64,000 nucleotides of DNA from contig JACKBM010000011.1 in the NCBI GenBank assembly GCA_020634575.1, positions 62,001 to 126,000 of the forward strand. Reading direction: 5' to 3'. Below the pieces are notes generated by a model. That model saw only the letters and a program-made list of their open reading frames with translations, searched no databases and was not told the origin of the DNA. Each line of letters opens with the position of its first letter. Position 1 is the first letter of the stretch. The stretch is from Ardenticatenales bacterium (GTDB lineage: Bacteria; Chloroflexota; Anaerolineae; Promineifilales; Promineifilaceae). Position numbers and translations under genes: made by a program. This document shows, piece after piece, positions 41,127-55,723 of the stretch.

Positions 41127-42008
41127 ATGGATCTAGATCACCTTCAACCCGCTCGCCGGCGGCTGCAGTTGGCCGGGCGGCATTTCTTTCTGTTACTGGT
41201 CCTGGTCGTCATCTTGTTTGTTTTATACTGGGAAACGCGGAATCTGTCACTGACTGGCGTGGCGGCGGTGCTGTTTGTGGCGGCCCACGTACTGGCGGCG
41301 CTGGTGGTCATGGTTGGCGGTCGGTCGCTGGTTGCCAGGTTTTTCAGGAAGATTCATGGTGGTTCAGCGGCCACCGCGCCGGAAACGGAGGGGCTGACAA
41401 TTCGCTGGGCCTGGTTTTACGACCTGTTTTTGCGGCTGCTCTTTGCCGGGCATGTGCCGCGTATAATGCGCTCAGCCGTCCGGCTAGCTGATTTGCAGCC
41501 AGATGAGGTGGCCCTGGATGTGGGCTGCGGTACCGGCACGTTGGCCATTATGGTGGCGCAAGAAACCGGCCGGTCCACTGCCCTCTTCGGCATCGATCCC
41601 GCGCCAGAGATGATAGCCCGGGCCCGGCAGAAAGCAGACAAGGCCGGTGTAGACGTAACCTTCCAAACGGGCGTCGCGGAAGCGCTGGCGTTCCCCGATG
41701 GCCGCTTTGATCTGGTGATGAATAGCCTGATGATGCACCATCTGCCCGCGGCGCTGCAGAGTCGGGCGCTGGCCGAGATGTACCGGGTGTTGCGCCCTGG
41801 CGGACGCCTTCTAATCGTCGACTTTGAGCCGCCCAAAGCTGGCTTGCAGAAGCGTATCCTGACCTGGCTATTGGGCGAAATGACTGCCATCGACAACAGC
41901 AAGCTCTTGCCGCGGGTGGCCGCTGCCGGCTTCAGCGACATCCGCAGTGGTCAAACGGATAGTACGCTGGCAATTTACCTTACCGCAATCAAGCCAGTCT
42001 CTTCCTGA
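41127..42008 (+). CDS. Membrane-anchored class I SAM-dependent methyltransferase
   Basis: Encodes 293 residues from ATG 41127, with GGAG nine bases upstream; the GTG at 41112 overlaps that site. Two hydrophobic helices (about 20-40 and 45-68) precede a Rossmann methyltransferase: VALDVGCGTGTLAIMVA (motif I, about 135), LFGIDPAPEMIARAR, FDLVMNSLMMHHL, and YRVLRPGGRLLIVDF. Family resemblance is to UbiE/COQ5-like methyltransferases, but the membrane anchor is unusual. Divergent from tetR, which may repress it. Confidence 0.88.
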   Translation: MDLDHLQPARRRLQLAGRHFFLLLVLVVILFVLYWETRNLSLTGVAAVLFVAAHVLAALVVMVGGRSLVARFFRKIHGGSAATAPETEGLTIRWAWFYDLFLRLLFAGHVPRIMRSAVRLADLQPDEVALDVGCGTGTLAIMVAQETGRSTALFGIDPAPEMIARARQKADKAGVDVTFQTGVAEALAFPDGRFDLVMNSLMMHHLPAALQSRALAEMYRVLRPGGRLLIVDFEPPKAGLQKRILTWLLGEMTAIDNSKLLPRVAAAGFSDIRSGQTDSTLAIYLTAIKPVSS

Positions 42009-42022
42009 GTCTGGGCGCTCAC

Positions 42023-42340
42023 CTAGCCGAGCTCGGATTGCCGCAGAAAACCAGTCGAGCTGAAAATGTAGGCGACGATCGGGCCGACAAACAGAACGAT
42101 GGGCAGCACCAGCAAGGCCTGAGTCCAACTCATCGGCGAAAGAAATGGCGTGATGACCAGCAGGATCAATACATAGGGCAGCATCTGCCGATAATTTCTC
42201 GGGATATCGCTAAACAGCTCGACCAATTTGGGCCAACCATGCCAGTCGACAAAGGCAAAAAGGGTTGTGCCATTGAGAAAGAGGATGGCGAGCAGCTCTA
42301 GCAGCAAAAGTTCGACGATCAAAATCTCAATCAGACCCAT
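42023..42340 (-). CDS. Small membrane protein, unknown
   Basis: Encodes 105 residues from ATG 42340 (AGGAG seven bases upstream; a second ATG six bases earlier is too close to it). Three hydrophobic helices: 3-22, 50-66 and 73-92, with a W/F-rich loop (FAFVDWHGWPKLVELF). The family is not recognised. Convergent with the methyltransferase gene. Upstream are two minus-strand terminators that insulate it from the big operon. Confidence 0.7.
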   Translation of the reverse strand: MGLIEILIVELLLLELLAILFLNGTTLFAFVDWHGWPKLVELFSDIPRNYRQMLPYVLILLVITPFLSPMSWTQALLVLPIVLFVGPIVAYIFSSTGFLRQSELG

Positions 42341-42378
42341 GAACATGCTCCTGAAAATGTCGGGATGAGGCTGGCGCT

Positions 42379-42431
42379 AAAAAGGCCGGCAAGAGGCGCA
42401 GAGGCATAGCCTTTGCGTCACTTGCCGGCCT
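42379..42431 (-). terminator. Long hairpin terminator (second of two)
   Basis: GGCCGGCAAG (42384-42393) pairs with CTTGCCGGCC (42421-42430). The inner arms AGGCGCAGAGGC and GCCTTTGCGTCA continue the stem with two mismatches to a three-base loop. On the minus strand it is followed by TTTTT (42379-42383). The position is 230 bases downstream of the GH92 stop. Confidence 0.8.
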
Positions 42432-42483
42432 ACTTTGTTCCTTGCCTGGCGTGAAGCCCTGCACCTAACCCTGTCTGCCGAAT

Positions 42484-42518
42484 AAAAAAAGCTGGCACCC
42501 TGAAGTAAGGATGCCAGC
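42484..42518 (-). terminator. Rho-independent terminator of the GH92 operon (first of two)
   Basis: On the minus strand GCTGGCATCC and GGTGCCAGC (42518-42491) form a stem around a short loop, followed by TTTTTTT (42490-42484). It is about 145 bases after the GH92 stop and closes the eight-gene operon. Confidence 0.9.
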
Positions 42519-42662
42519 CTATGTTGCAACTAATACAGCGATTCTTTGCGCAATCTGCTGGATACCCCCAGTTTGCCAGAGAGCGTGATTGCTGTCAACC
42601 AACCTGCAAATGCCCTACAATTTTTCTAATAGAGAAGTCAATTGAAAATGGCATTGCTGTGG

Positions 42663-44963
42663 TCAAGGTCCAAACCTCACGTCCCGGTTGTCATGGTGGT
42701 CTGAATCCTCAACTCCGGGCGCATTTCCCCACGCCTTATTGGGCTCTGCCCCCAGTTTCAGTTTTAAATGCCCGCCTTCGGTGAGGTCGCGCTGATAGAT
42801 CCAGGCTGTGTCAAGTGGGTTGCCGTTCAATTCAGCTGATTGGATGTATTGGTCGCCAGGGCCGTGGCGTGTGGTCTCGATCACAAAGGTAGCGCCAGCG
42901 TGATACTGTTCATCAAGATGAATGGTAATGCGATCAAAAACAGGTGTGGATAGCTCCAGGGTCGGTTCCACGGCGCAACCGCCATTCAGGCTGAACAAGC
43001 CGATGGCCATTAACACATTGAGAGCCCCCATCTGACCCTGATCTTCGTCGCCGCCGTAGCCACCAAAAGGGGTGATATCGCTTTTGACCACGTCAAAAAT
43101 GCGGCGGACCCATTTCTGCGTCAACCAGGGCGCACCCGCATGGTTAAACAAATGGGCCAGATAGGTGCAGGGCTGGTTGCCATAGTCAATGTAGCCGTCC
43201 GTATGATCAGCATGTGTACAGATAAAATCATGAGCGGACGCTTTCTGGAACAGGTCATCCAGTTCACGCACAAAGATCTCCTGGCTACCGAACAACTGGA
43301 TCAGGCCGGGGATGTCATGGGGGACATGCCAGCGGTAATGGTGACCATTGCCCTCAACCCAGCCAACGCCTGACAGGGGATCAAATTTGTCAATGAAGGA
43401 GCCATCCATTACCCGTGGGTGCATAAACCGCGTGGCTGGATTCCAGAGATGGCGATAGTTGCCGGCGCGGATTATGAGCTGGTCGTAATCCGCCTCGTTG
43501 CCCAGCGCCCGCGCCAATTGGGCCAGCGCCCAATCGTGATAGGCGTACTCAAGGGTCATCGTCCCGGCGCCACCGACATGGAAAGCATCTGCCTGAATCC
43601 CTAACGGGACATAGCCTCGCTCGAGGTAATACTCGATACCGCCGCCAACAGAGGAATTGTGCTCATAACCCGCTTTGCTCATCAGCCCCCCGGGGCCATG
43701 GTTCTTCAGCATGCCAGCATACGCCGCCTCAATGTCAAATGTGCGAATGCCTTTCATCCAGGCGGAGACCAGAAATGTGGTCGAGGTGGGTGAGGTCATC
43801 ACGAAGGTATAGTTGCCTCCGGATGGCCCACGGGGGATAAGCCCACCATTGTGGTACATGTCCACCAGGGTATTGCAAAAGTTGTGCACAATCCGGGGAC
43901 AGACAAGCGGCCAGAGTGTGTTGAGCGTCCAGGCGGCGCCCCAGAAGGCGTCCGAGTTGTGATGCTCGTAGCGGGGCAGGCCCGTTTCGTCCAGCGGGAT
44001 TTGCCGGACCTGGGGGACAGCGCCTGTCATGTCCATGTAGGTGCCGCCGGCGTCGCTGACCCGGCGGCGCCCCTTGAGCGCATGGAACAGGTCTGTGTAG
44101 AACTTGGTCTTCTGGGCGGCGCTGCCGCCCTCAACCTCAATGCGGCCCAGCCATTCATTCCATTCGCGACGAGCATCAGCGCGGACGGCGTCGAAATCCC
44201 AATGGTCACACTCTTGCCGGATGTTCTCCTGCGCATAGTTGATGCCGCAATAGGAGATGCCCACCCGGAACTGCAGCACAGCGCCCGCCTGCACATCATA
44301 GCCCAGGGCGAAACCATGACGCTGCCGGGTTCCGTGCAGCGCCACGACCTCGTCATCCTGCCAGCAGATGACTTCATCAGGTGTTTGTTCACATTGAACA
44401 GAGAAGTAGATGCGGGTAGGTTTCGGCCGGCGGCGGGTCGCATCGTTTTCGACATAGCCGCAGAATTCATTAACCCCTGTCTGCGCTACAGAGGCATCGG
44501 ACATGGGCAGCATGATCGTTGCCGGCAGATCAAACAGTATCCAGGCGCGATCAGCTCTGGTGAAGGTGTAGCGGTGCCAGCCAACGCGCGTGGTCGCCGT
44601 GAGTTCCGCGCGAATGCCGTAATCCTCCAGGGTGACGGCGTGATAACCGGGCTGCGCAATCTCGTTGTCGTGGCTGAACCTTGAAGCATAGGCGTTGCTG
44701 CCGAGGTGGCCGCGAAAGTCGCCCATGGTTGGCATGACGGGAATGCCGCAGAGTTGCCAGGCATGGACATGGCTGAACCAATGGATTTGCGCGTCGGTGT
44801 AGCGGTAGCCGCTTTTCCAGGCGTCATTACCCACCCGGGTGTCAGGGCTGAGATTGACCATGCCAAAGGGCCGGCTGGCACTGGTAAAGAAGAAAAAGCG
44901 GCGGTTGGCGCTATCGATCAGTGGGTTGACCCAGTCGACTGGTTGAACTCTTTCTAAAGGCAT
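42663..44963 (-). CDS. GH92 family glycoside hydrolase (alpha-mannosidase)
   Basis: Encodes 766 residues, normal GH92 length. Family segments: VNPLIDSANRRFFFFTSASRPFGMVNLSPD at the start, FSHVHAWQLCGIPVMP, KTKFYTDLFHAL, GLIPRGPSGGNYTFVM, and the catalytic-centre GGYGGDEDQGQMGAL near 650. GH92 enzymes are calcium-dependent exo-alpha-mannosidases. There is no signal peptide, so it would act in the cytoplasm on imported or recycled mannosides. It starts six bases after the kinase stop with no ribosome site of its own, implying coupled translation. Last gene of the operon. Confidence 0.9.
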   Translation of the reverse strand: MPLERVQPVDWVNPLIDSANRRFFFFTSASRPFGMVNLSPDTRVGNDAWKSGYRYTDAQIHWFSHVHAWQLCGIPVMPTMGDFRGHLGSNAYASRFSHDNEIAQPGYHAVTLEDYGIRAELTATTRVGWHRYTFTRADRAWILFDLPATIMLPMSDASVAQTGVNEFCGYVENDATRRRPKPTRIYFSVQCEQTPDEVICWQDDEVVALHGTRQRHGFALGYDVQAGAVLQFRVGISYCGINYAQENIRQECDHWDFDAVRADARREWNEWLGRIEVEGGSAAQKTKFYTDLFHALKGRRRVSDAGGTYMDMTGAVPQVRQIPLDETGLPRYEHHNSDAFWGAAWTLNTLWPLVCPRIVHNFCNTLVDMYHNGGLIPRGPSGGNYTFVMTSPTSTTFLVSAWMKGIRTFDIEAAYAGMLKNHGPGGLMSKAGYEHNSSVGGGIEYYLERGYVPLGIQADAFHVGGAGTMTLEYAYHDWALAQLARALGNEADYDQLIIRAGNYRHLWNPATRFMHPRVMDGSFIDKFDPLSGVGWVEGNGHHYRWHVPHDIPGLIQLFGSQEIFVRELDDLFQKASAHDFICTHADHTDGYIDYGNQPCTYLAHLFNHAGAPWLTQKWVRRIFDVVKSDITPFGGYGGDEDQGQMGALNVLMAIGLFSLNGGCAVEPTLELSTPVFDRITIHLDEQYHAGATFVIETTRHGPGDQYIQSAELNGNPLDTAWIYQRDLTEGGHLKLKLGAEPNKAWGNAPGVEDSDHHDNRDVRFGP

Positions 44964-44969
44964 GAGTTT

Positions 44970-45965
44970 TTACATGTAAGCGCGGATACGCTGGATGGCT
45001 GAAGCGAGGAGTTCTGGGCCAAAGGCGAAATGAGTGGGACTTGGCCAATCAAGATGTATCCATTCCACCACATCAAAGGCCCGGGCCACCATAAACGTTT
45101 TGACGGCAGATTCGTAGCGGCTTCCTAAAGGCCGAATGCGACTGTAGCCGTCGTAAAAGGCGGCCTGGAGCCTTTGCAGAACCTGCTGATCAGGCTGCCA
45201 GTAATCTTTCAGGTCGGTCAAGGGCACGGCGATGTCGTAATAATGCGAGGCATAGCGGGCATCAGCAAAATCAATCACGTTTAGTTGACCTTGATGTAAC
45301 AGGCAATTGTTCAGGGTCAAATCGGCATGGACCAGGCCATAATGTTCAGCTGTGCCAATTTCTTTAATCTCGGCCAGGAGCCTTGCAGATGCTCTCGCAC
45401 ACAGGTTGCGTTGTTCCGCTGTTAGTGTAACGGAGGTGTCGTTCTGACTGTCCTGCCAATACAGCAGCTTGTCCCAGGCCGTATGGGGGCGATCAATGGC
45501 TGCCGGCAGGGCAAAATGCTCGGTGTGATCATGTAGGTGCGCCATAAAGGCCCCGATCTGTCTGACGAGATCCGGCGCAGGGCGCTTGCCGATTTTCTGT
45601 CCCGGTGTCCAACGTAACAGGGTGACGACGCGGCCAGCCGGAATCTGGTTTGTAGAAACCCGCTGGACCAACGTGCCATTCAGGGCGGCAACCGGTTCGG
45701 GTACGGTCAAATCGGTATCACGTTTTATGGCCCGTAACCACAACAATTCCGCTTCTGTCCACGTTATCCAGCGCTCGGCCAGTTCTGGATTAATGCGTAG
45801 CACAAATCGGTCTTGGCTTGTGTCGACGCGGAAAATGGTAGCGCTGGACTCAGAGAGGAAGCGGAGTTTGGCGTCCTCAAGACCATAGCGTGCCAGGGCG
45901 GCGTAGCCCAATTCACGCAGCCATCTGCGTTGTGTCGCTGGCATCACCTGGTCAAATGATTTCAT
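44970..45965 (-). CDS. APH-fold phosphotransferase (small-molecule/sugar kinase-like)
   Basis: Encodes 331 residues. Aminoglycoside-phosphotransferase fold: FVLRINPE supplies the ATP-binding lysine/arginine strand, LVHADLTLNNCLL contains the catalytic loop HxDxxxxN (about 233-240), and VIDFADARYASHYYDIA is the DFG-equivalent metal site. This fold also includes kinases for homoserine, choline, fructosamine and N-acetylhexosamines. With a mannosidase and beta-galactosidase around it, a sugar substrate is more likely than an antibiotic (inference). AGGA precedes ATG 45965. Confidence 0.85.
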   Translation of the reverse strand: MKSFDQVMPATQRRWLRELGYAALARYGLEDAKLRFLSESSATIFRVDTSQDRFVLRINPELAERWITWTEAELLWLRAIKRDTDLTVPEPVAALNGTLVQRVSTNQIPAGRVVTLLRWTPGQKIGKRPAPDLVRQIGAFMAHLHDHTEHFALPAAIDRPHTAWDKLLYWQDSQNDTSVTLTAEQRNLCARASARLLAEIKEIGTAEHYGLVHADLTLNNCLLHQGQLNVIDFADARYASHYYDIAVPLTDLKDYWQPDQQVLQRLQAAFYDGYSRIRPLGSRYESAVKTFMVARAFDVVEWIHLDWPSPTHFAFGPELLASAIQRIRAYM

Positions 45966-46018
45966 GTTGCCGTAAATCCTCTGGCCAACCTGGTCATGAG
46001 AGCAGTAGCCTGGATGGA

Positions 46019-48388
46019 TTACTCGCGCAAGGAAAGGCTATACAACCCATTAGGCTCGCGCTGCAAGTTGAAGTATTGGGGCAGATCATAGCGGTTATCG
46101 GTGAAAACCGGCCGGCCGGCGCGCAAATCTTCCTTTATCTGGGCTATCAGCGGGGGCTGCACCTGGCCTTCTGTCCGGTAGGGGGTTGGCTCGGCCATCT
46201 CAATCCCCATGCGCTCCTGTTCTACAGCCGTCACATAATAAACCGCATATAACGTGCGCCATTCCAGTAAAACAAACGCATCATCCGGCAAACCATTGGC
46301 AATCGCTTCGGCATATCGGCGTGGTGCCGTCAGATCGTCAACCGGGTAAGGGTAGGTCTCGGTCACAAAGCTGGCTTTGCCCTCAACCAGGGCCACCAGG
46401 CGCGCGGGCCAAAAATGTTGGCCAATCAACAAGACGAAGATCAGGGCCACGGCTGCCTTGCCCCAGGGCTTTTGCGTCCACAGCCGTTGCTCAGCCCGGT
46501 TCAGCAGATGGTCAAACCCGGCCATGGCGGCTACCACGAGAACAATGTAGCTGGGCAAATAGAAGATATGTTTGTCGCCCGGGTCGTAATTGATCACCAG
46601 CACCAAAACGGTCAGGAAGCCGGTCAGCATAAAGTAGGCAATCGGGCGATTTTGCCGGCGAATGGCAAACCAGCCGATGATAGCGGCGGCGATGCTGACC
46701 AGGCCAAACTCGAAAACTATCAGGCGGAATAGGAAAGTGGCCAGGCGGGTGACCATAAATAGCGGGCCGCCGGGAAACATCGCACTTTGCCATTGCGGGG
46801 CGGATAAGGTCTGGTAGAGGCGTTGCCAGAATGTCTGCATGTCAGCTGCCGTGACGCCCCAGGCCGTCCCCGATGGGTATTGGGCTGTGTAATCGTAGCC
46901 AGTCGCCGACTGGCGCACATCAATGATGTAAAACGAGAGCAAAAAGAGGCCCAGTCCCACAGCCGCGCCGGCGAGACCGACCAGTAGGGGCGAGATGGCG
47001 GCAAAACTCCGCTGCTCGACGCCGGCACTCTCCTGTCCGCTGTTTGGCCTATTGCTCCGCACAATCCAAACGAAATACAGCAAGGCGGCTGGCGCAATCA
47101 GGACGGAATACAGATGTACCCCAAAACTCAATCCGCTCAAGAGCGCCGCCGCAAAGAGCCATCCCTGTCGTTTGGATGGCAGCTGCCCCCAATACCACAG
47201 CGCCAGCATCACCAGCACCCACCACAGCGTGCCCACGGTGTACACTTCCGCAATCACCGCCTGTGACCAGAAAGTATAGGAAACCAACAGGGCGAAACTG
47301 CCCAAAATGGCTGCCAGGCGCCGTCGGGTTACAAAACAGCCGAGCAGGTAGACGCCGGCTACCGTCCCGGCTGCGGCCACAGCCGACAGCAGATTAATAC
47401 GCCAGGCCAGCGTCCCTATCGGCAAAAGGCCAAACAGCCGCCCAATTAAGGAGTACAGCGGATAGCCGGTCGGATGGGCAATGCCCAGCGTATAGGCCAG
47501 CGTCTGAAATTCGGCACTGTCGCTGTACAAGATATCTGGAGCCAGCGTGCGCAAATAAACTAACAGGGCGGCGAGACCCACCAGCAAAGACACCAACAAA
47601 TCGGAAAAAGCTGGCGCCAAAACTTTGCTGGCTTTATGGCCGACAGCCGCTAACTGGGCGCTGCCGGCTACTTCTGTCGTTACCGGCGCCTCCTGCTGGT
47701 GCTGTCTGCTTTGGCCCTGGATTCGGCCATCTACCAGATGCAATACCTCGTCTGCATACTCATCGACCAGACTGTCATGGGACGCCAGCAGGATCGTAAC
47801 CTGTTCACGGTGGGCCAGCTCTTTTAGCAGCGTCAGAATCTCGCGCGCCGTTTCACTGTCCAGTTCGCCCGTGGCCTCGTCCGCCAGGATCACCTTGGGT
47901 TTGTTGACGATGGCGCGGGCGATGGCGATACGCTGTTGTTGCCCGCCAGACAGCTCAAACGGGCGATGGTGCAGCCATTTTTCCAGCCCCATCATCTGCA
48001 AGCAGGCCATGACACGGGGGTGCCGTTCCCGGCCGGGAACCCCGGCAATCCGCAGCATCAAATCTACATTTTCATAAGCGGAAAGGGTGGGTAACAGGCC
48101 AAACGATTGAAAGACAAAGCCGACCTGCTGCTGCCGCCAGGTGGTCGCCTCTTCATCGCCCAATTCATGGATAGCCAGGCCATTGACATGAATGGTGCCG
48201 GCTGTGGGTTGATCCAGCCCGCCGATGCAGTTTAGCAGCGTCGTTTTGCCGCTGCCGGAGCGCCCTTTCAGGGCGACAAACCGGCCGGTCGGGATCTGTA
48301 GATTAATCTCCGCCAACGCCGTCACCGTGTCATCATAGACGCGCTGCACCTGGCGGATATCAATAGCAAGGGTTTCGTTCTCGGTCAT
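46019..48388 (-). CDS. ABC ATPase fused to DUF2723 (TMEM260-like) membrane glycosyltransferase
   Basis: Encodes 789 residues in one uninterrupted frame. Residues 1-235 are a LolD/MacB-type ATPase: Walker A GRSGSGKTT (42-50), Q-loop FVFQSFGLLP, signature LSGGQQQR (about 146), Walker B VILADEATGELD (about 166-177), and H-loop LLASHDSLV. After a 25-residue linker come roughly 11-12 membrane helices (from about 262). The DUF2723 hallmark is in the first loop: DSAEF (about 291-295) then LGIAHPTGYPLY. A soluble C-terminal tail of about 100 residues ends the protein. DUF2723 includes TMEM260, a protein O-mannosyltransferase. FtsX-type permease and adaptor genes upstream match the ATPase half. No clear ribosome site; a hairpin precedes it. 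Confidence 0.92.
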   Translation of the reverse strand: MTENETLAIDIRQVQRVYDDTVTALAEINLQIPTGRFVALKGRSGSGKTTLLNCIGGLDQPTAGTIHVNGLAIHELGDEEATTWRQQQVGFVFQSFGLLPTLSAYENVDLMLRIAGVPGRERHPRVMACLQMMGLEKWLHHRPFELSGGQQQRIAIARAIVNKPKVILADEATGELDSETAREILTLLKELAHREQVTILLASHDSLVDEYADEVLHLVDGRIQGQSRQHQQEAPVTTEVAGSAQLAAVGHKASKVLAPAFSDLLVSLLVGLAALLVYLRTLAPDILYSDSAEFQTLAYTLGIAHPTGYPLYSLIGRLFGLLPIGTLAWRINLLSAVAAAGTVAGVYLLGCFVTRRRLAAILGSFALLVSYTFWSQAVIAEVYTVGTLWWVLVMLALWYWGQLPSKRQGWLFAAALLSGLSFGVHLYSVLIAPAALLYFVWIVRSNRPNSGQESAGVEQRSFAAISPLLVGLAGAAVGLGLFLLSFYIIDVRQSATGYDYTAQYPSGTAWGVTAADMQTFWQRLYQTLSAPQWQSAMFPGGPLFMVTRLATFLFRLIVFEFGLVSIAAAIIGWFAIRRQNRPIAYFMLTGFLTVLVLVINYDPGDKHIFYLPSYIVLVVAAMAGFDHLLNRAEQRLWTQKPWGKAAVALIFVLLIGQHFWPARLVALVEGKASFVTETYPYPVDDLTAPRRYAEAIANGLPDDAFVLLEWRTLYAVYYVTAVEQERMGIEMAEPTPYRTEGQVQPPLIAQIKEDLRAGRPVFTDNRYDLPQYFNLQREPNGLYSLSLRE

Positions 48389-48400
48389 AAAAGCTGTGGC

Positions 48401-48435
48401 GTGGGTCAGGCATTGTCAAACAACGCCTGACCCAC
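48401..48435. promoter_or_regulatory. Intra-operon hairpin before the fusion gene
   Basis: GTGGGTCAGGC (48401-48411) pairs perfectly with GCCTGACCCAC (48425-48435) around a 13-base loop. It fills most of the 57-base gap between the beta-galactosidase stop and the fusion gene start and has no T-tract. It could tune translation or message stability of the membrane protein. Confidence 0.7.
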
Positions 48436-48445
48436 CACGTTTACA

Positions 48446-54402
<5,957 letters not shown>

Positions 54403-54443
54403 TGAGACAGTCAGGAAAATGGCAAGTTGGCAGGTCGCATCGT

Positions 54444-55634
54444 TTACGGCCCAACCACGATGTCCCCTTCCGTGACACCTTCCAAAATTTCGATACGGCT
54501 GCTACTTTCAATGCCTGGCTGCACATCCACACGTCGTTGGCTGCCGCCTTCTTCCTGGATAACGACAAAGTTGCGCCCCTGGAAGTCCCGCACAGCCGCC
54601 GGCGGGAGCCATAGTGTATCTTCGTGCTGGACTAAGATGAGCTCGAGCAAAAGGCGATCGCCCACGGCAAAATCCGCCAGGTCAGACGCGTTGTCAAAAG
54701 CGAAACGCGCTGTGGATTCGGCCAGGTTTTCGGCTGTGCCATAGGGTAGGGGCAGCGCCTTGACGGTCACACTGTAGGTGCCGCCGGGCTGAGCAGCGAA
54801 CATCGTGGTGGCCGCCATGCCTTCAACCATGTCGCGGATATCTTCATCGCGCACAAGCGCTTCAATCTCGAGCTGCGTGAGATCGGCCAGGACAACGGCC
54901 GTGTCCCCACTGACCACATTATCCCCCGTGGCCACCAACAGGCGCACAACGGTCCCCGACACAGGAGCAACCAATTGGGCATTAGCGATAAGGCTATCAA
55001 TTTCTTCCAGGCGAAGCTGGGCTTGCTCCACTTCGGCCACCAGGCCGGGCGGGACACCCGCGTTTAACTCCGCCAACGTTAACTGCGCCAGCTCCACATC
55101 CAGTTCCAGCAAATCAATCGCCATCTGTTGAGCCGGCGTTGGGTTGCTGCCGGCATCGGTAATGGCAAAGTTGAGCTGGATCTGTACCTGCTCCAGCGCG
55201 ATTTCAGCGCGGCGTCTGTCATTTTCCTGCTGGGCTTCAACGGCTGCTACCTGCGCCTCGGCGACAGCCAGGGCTGACTCGGCCAAATTTCTCTCCGCCA
55301 GGTAGGCGGCCGTATTTAACTCAGCTAACAGCTCACCGGCAGCGACAAATTCGCCATTCTCCACGTAAACTGCCGCGACGACGCCATTAAGCCCAAAGGA
55401 AACTGCGGTCTCCGTCGCCGGCACCACCCGCCCGGACAAGGTCAAATCCAGCGCGACCGTACCGCGCTCGACCACGTAGGTCGGTTTGGCCACAGCCACA
55501 GCTGTCGGCACCGGTGTCGGCTCCAGGTCCGGGTCAAAGGTATGCGGCTCGGTCACCGAGTCCAGCTTACAGCCCGTCAACAAGACAAATGCGACGATCC
55601 CGATCAGTATGCGCCAGCCTCTTACCTTAACCAT
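54444..55634 (-). CDS. HlyD/MacA-like periplasmic adaptor lipoprotein
   Basis: Encodes 396 residues from ATG 55634. The signal ends in a lipobox LLTGC (Cys22). A proline/threonine-rich spacer precedes the lipoyl half-motif TYVVERGTVALDLTLSGRV...VYVENGEFVAAGELLAELN. A long coiled-coil hairpin follows (about 120-215, AEAQVAAVEAQQENDRRRAEIALEQVQ). The second lipoyl half is APVSGTVVRLLVATGDNV, then a beta-barrel and an end domain WLPPAAVRDFQGRNFVVIQEEGG. The MacA-type partner of the FtsX permease, 41 bases upstream of it. No outer-membrane TolC-like gene, consistent with a single-membrane envelope. Confidence 0.9.
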   Translation of the reverse strand: MVKVRGWRILIGIVAFVLLTGCKLDSVTEPHTFDPDLEPTPVPTAVAVAKPTYVVERGTVALDLTLSGRVVPATETAVSFGLNGVVAAVYVENGEFVAAGELLAELNTAAYLAERNLAESALAVAEAQVAAVEAQQENDRRRAEIALEQVQIQLNFAITDAGSNPTPAQQMAIDLLELDVELAQLTLAELNAGVPPGLVAEVEQAQLRLEEIDSLIANAQLVAPVSGTVVRLLVATGDNVVSGDTAVVLADLTQLEIEALVRDEDIRDMVEGMAATTMFAAQPGGTYSVTVKALPLPYGTAENLAESTARFAFDNASDLADFAVGDRLLLELILVQHEDTLWLPPAAVRDFQGRNFVVIQEEGGSQRRVDVQPGIESSSRIEILEGVTEGDIVVGP

Positions 55635-55723
55635 GGCACGCCGCCGCTGACAGTTGATAGCTACTGCCAAAATTCATAGAAAATCTCACCTTCTGCAGTT
55701 TGCGAGTCCGGCGTTACGGCGCT

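Larger units (their letters stand above)
42341..42662. other. Intergenic region with two stacked terminators
   Basis: About 320 bases between the small membrane protein gene and the GH92 stop. Apart from the two hairpin terminators (42379-42431 and 42484-42518) I see no gene or repeat in it. Confidence 0.6.

Noticed and set aside
44970..45965. Antibiotic-resistance aminoglycoside kinase
   Set aside because: Only the fold supports it; the operon context is carbohydrate metabolism and no mobile element is near, so a resistance label is not justified.
48389..48445. Terminator splitting the eight-gene operon before the fusion gene
   Set aside because: The hairpin is strong but has no T-tract on the minus strand, and the downstream gene has no visible promoter, so it is treated as an internal regulatory structure.
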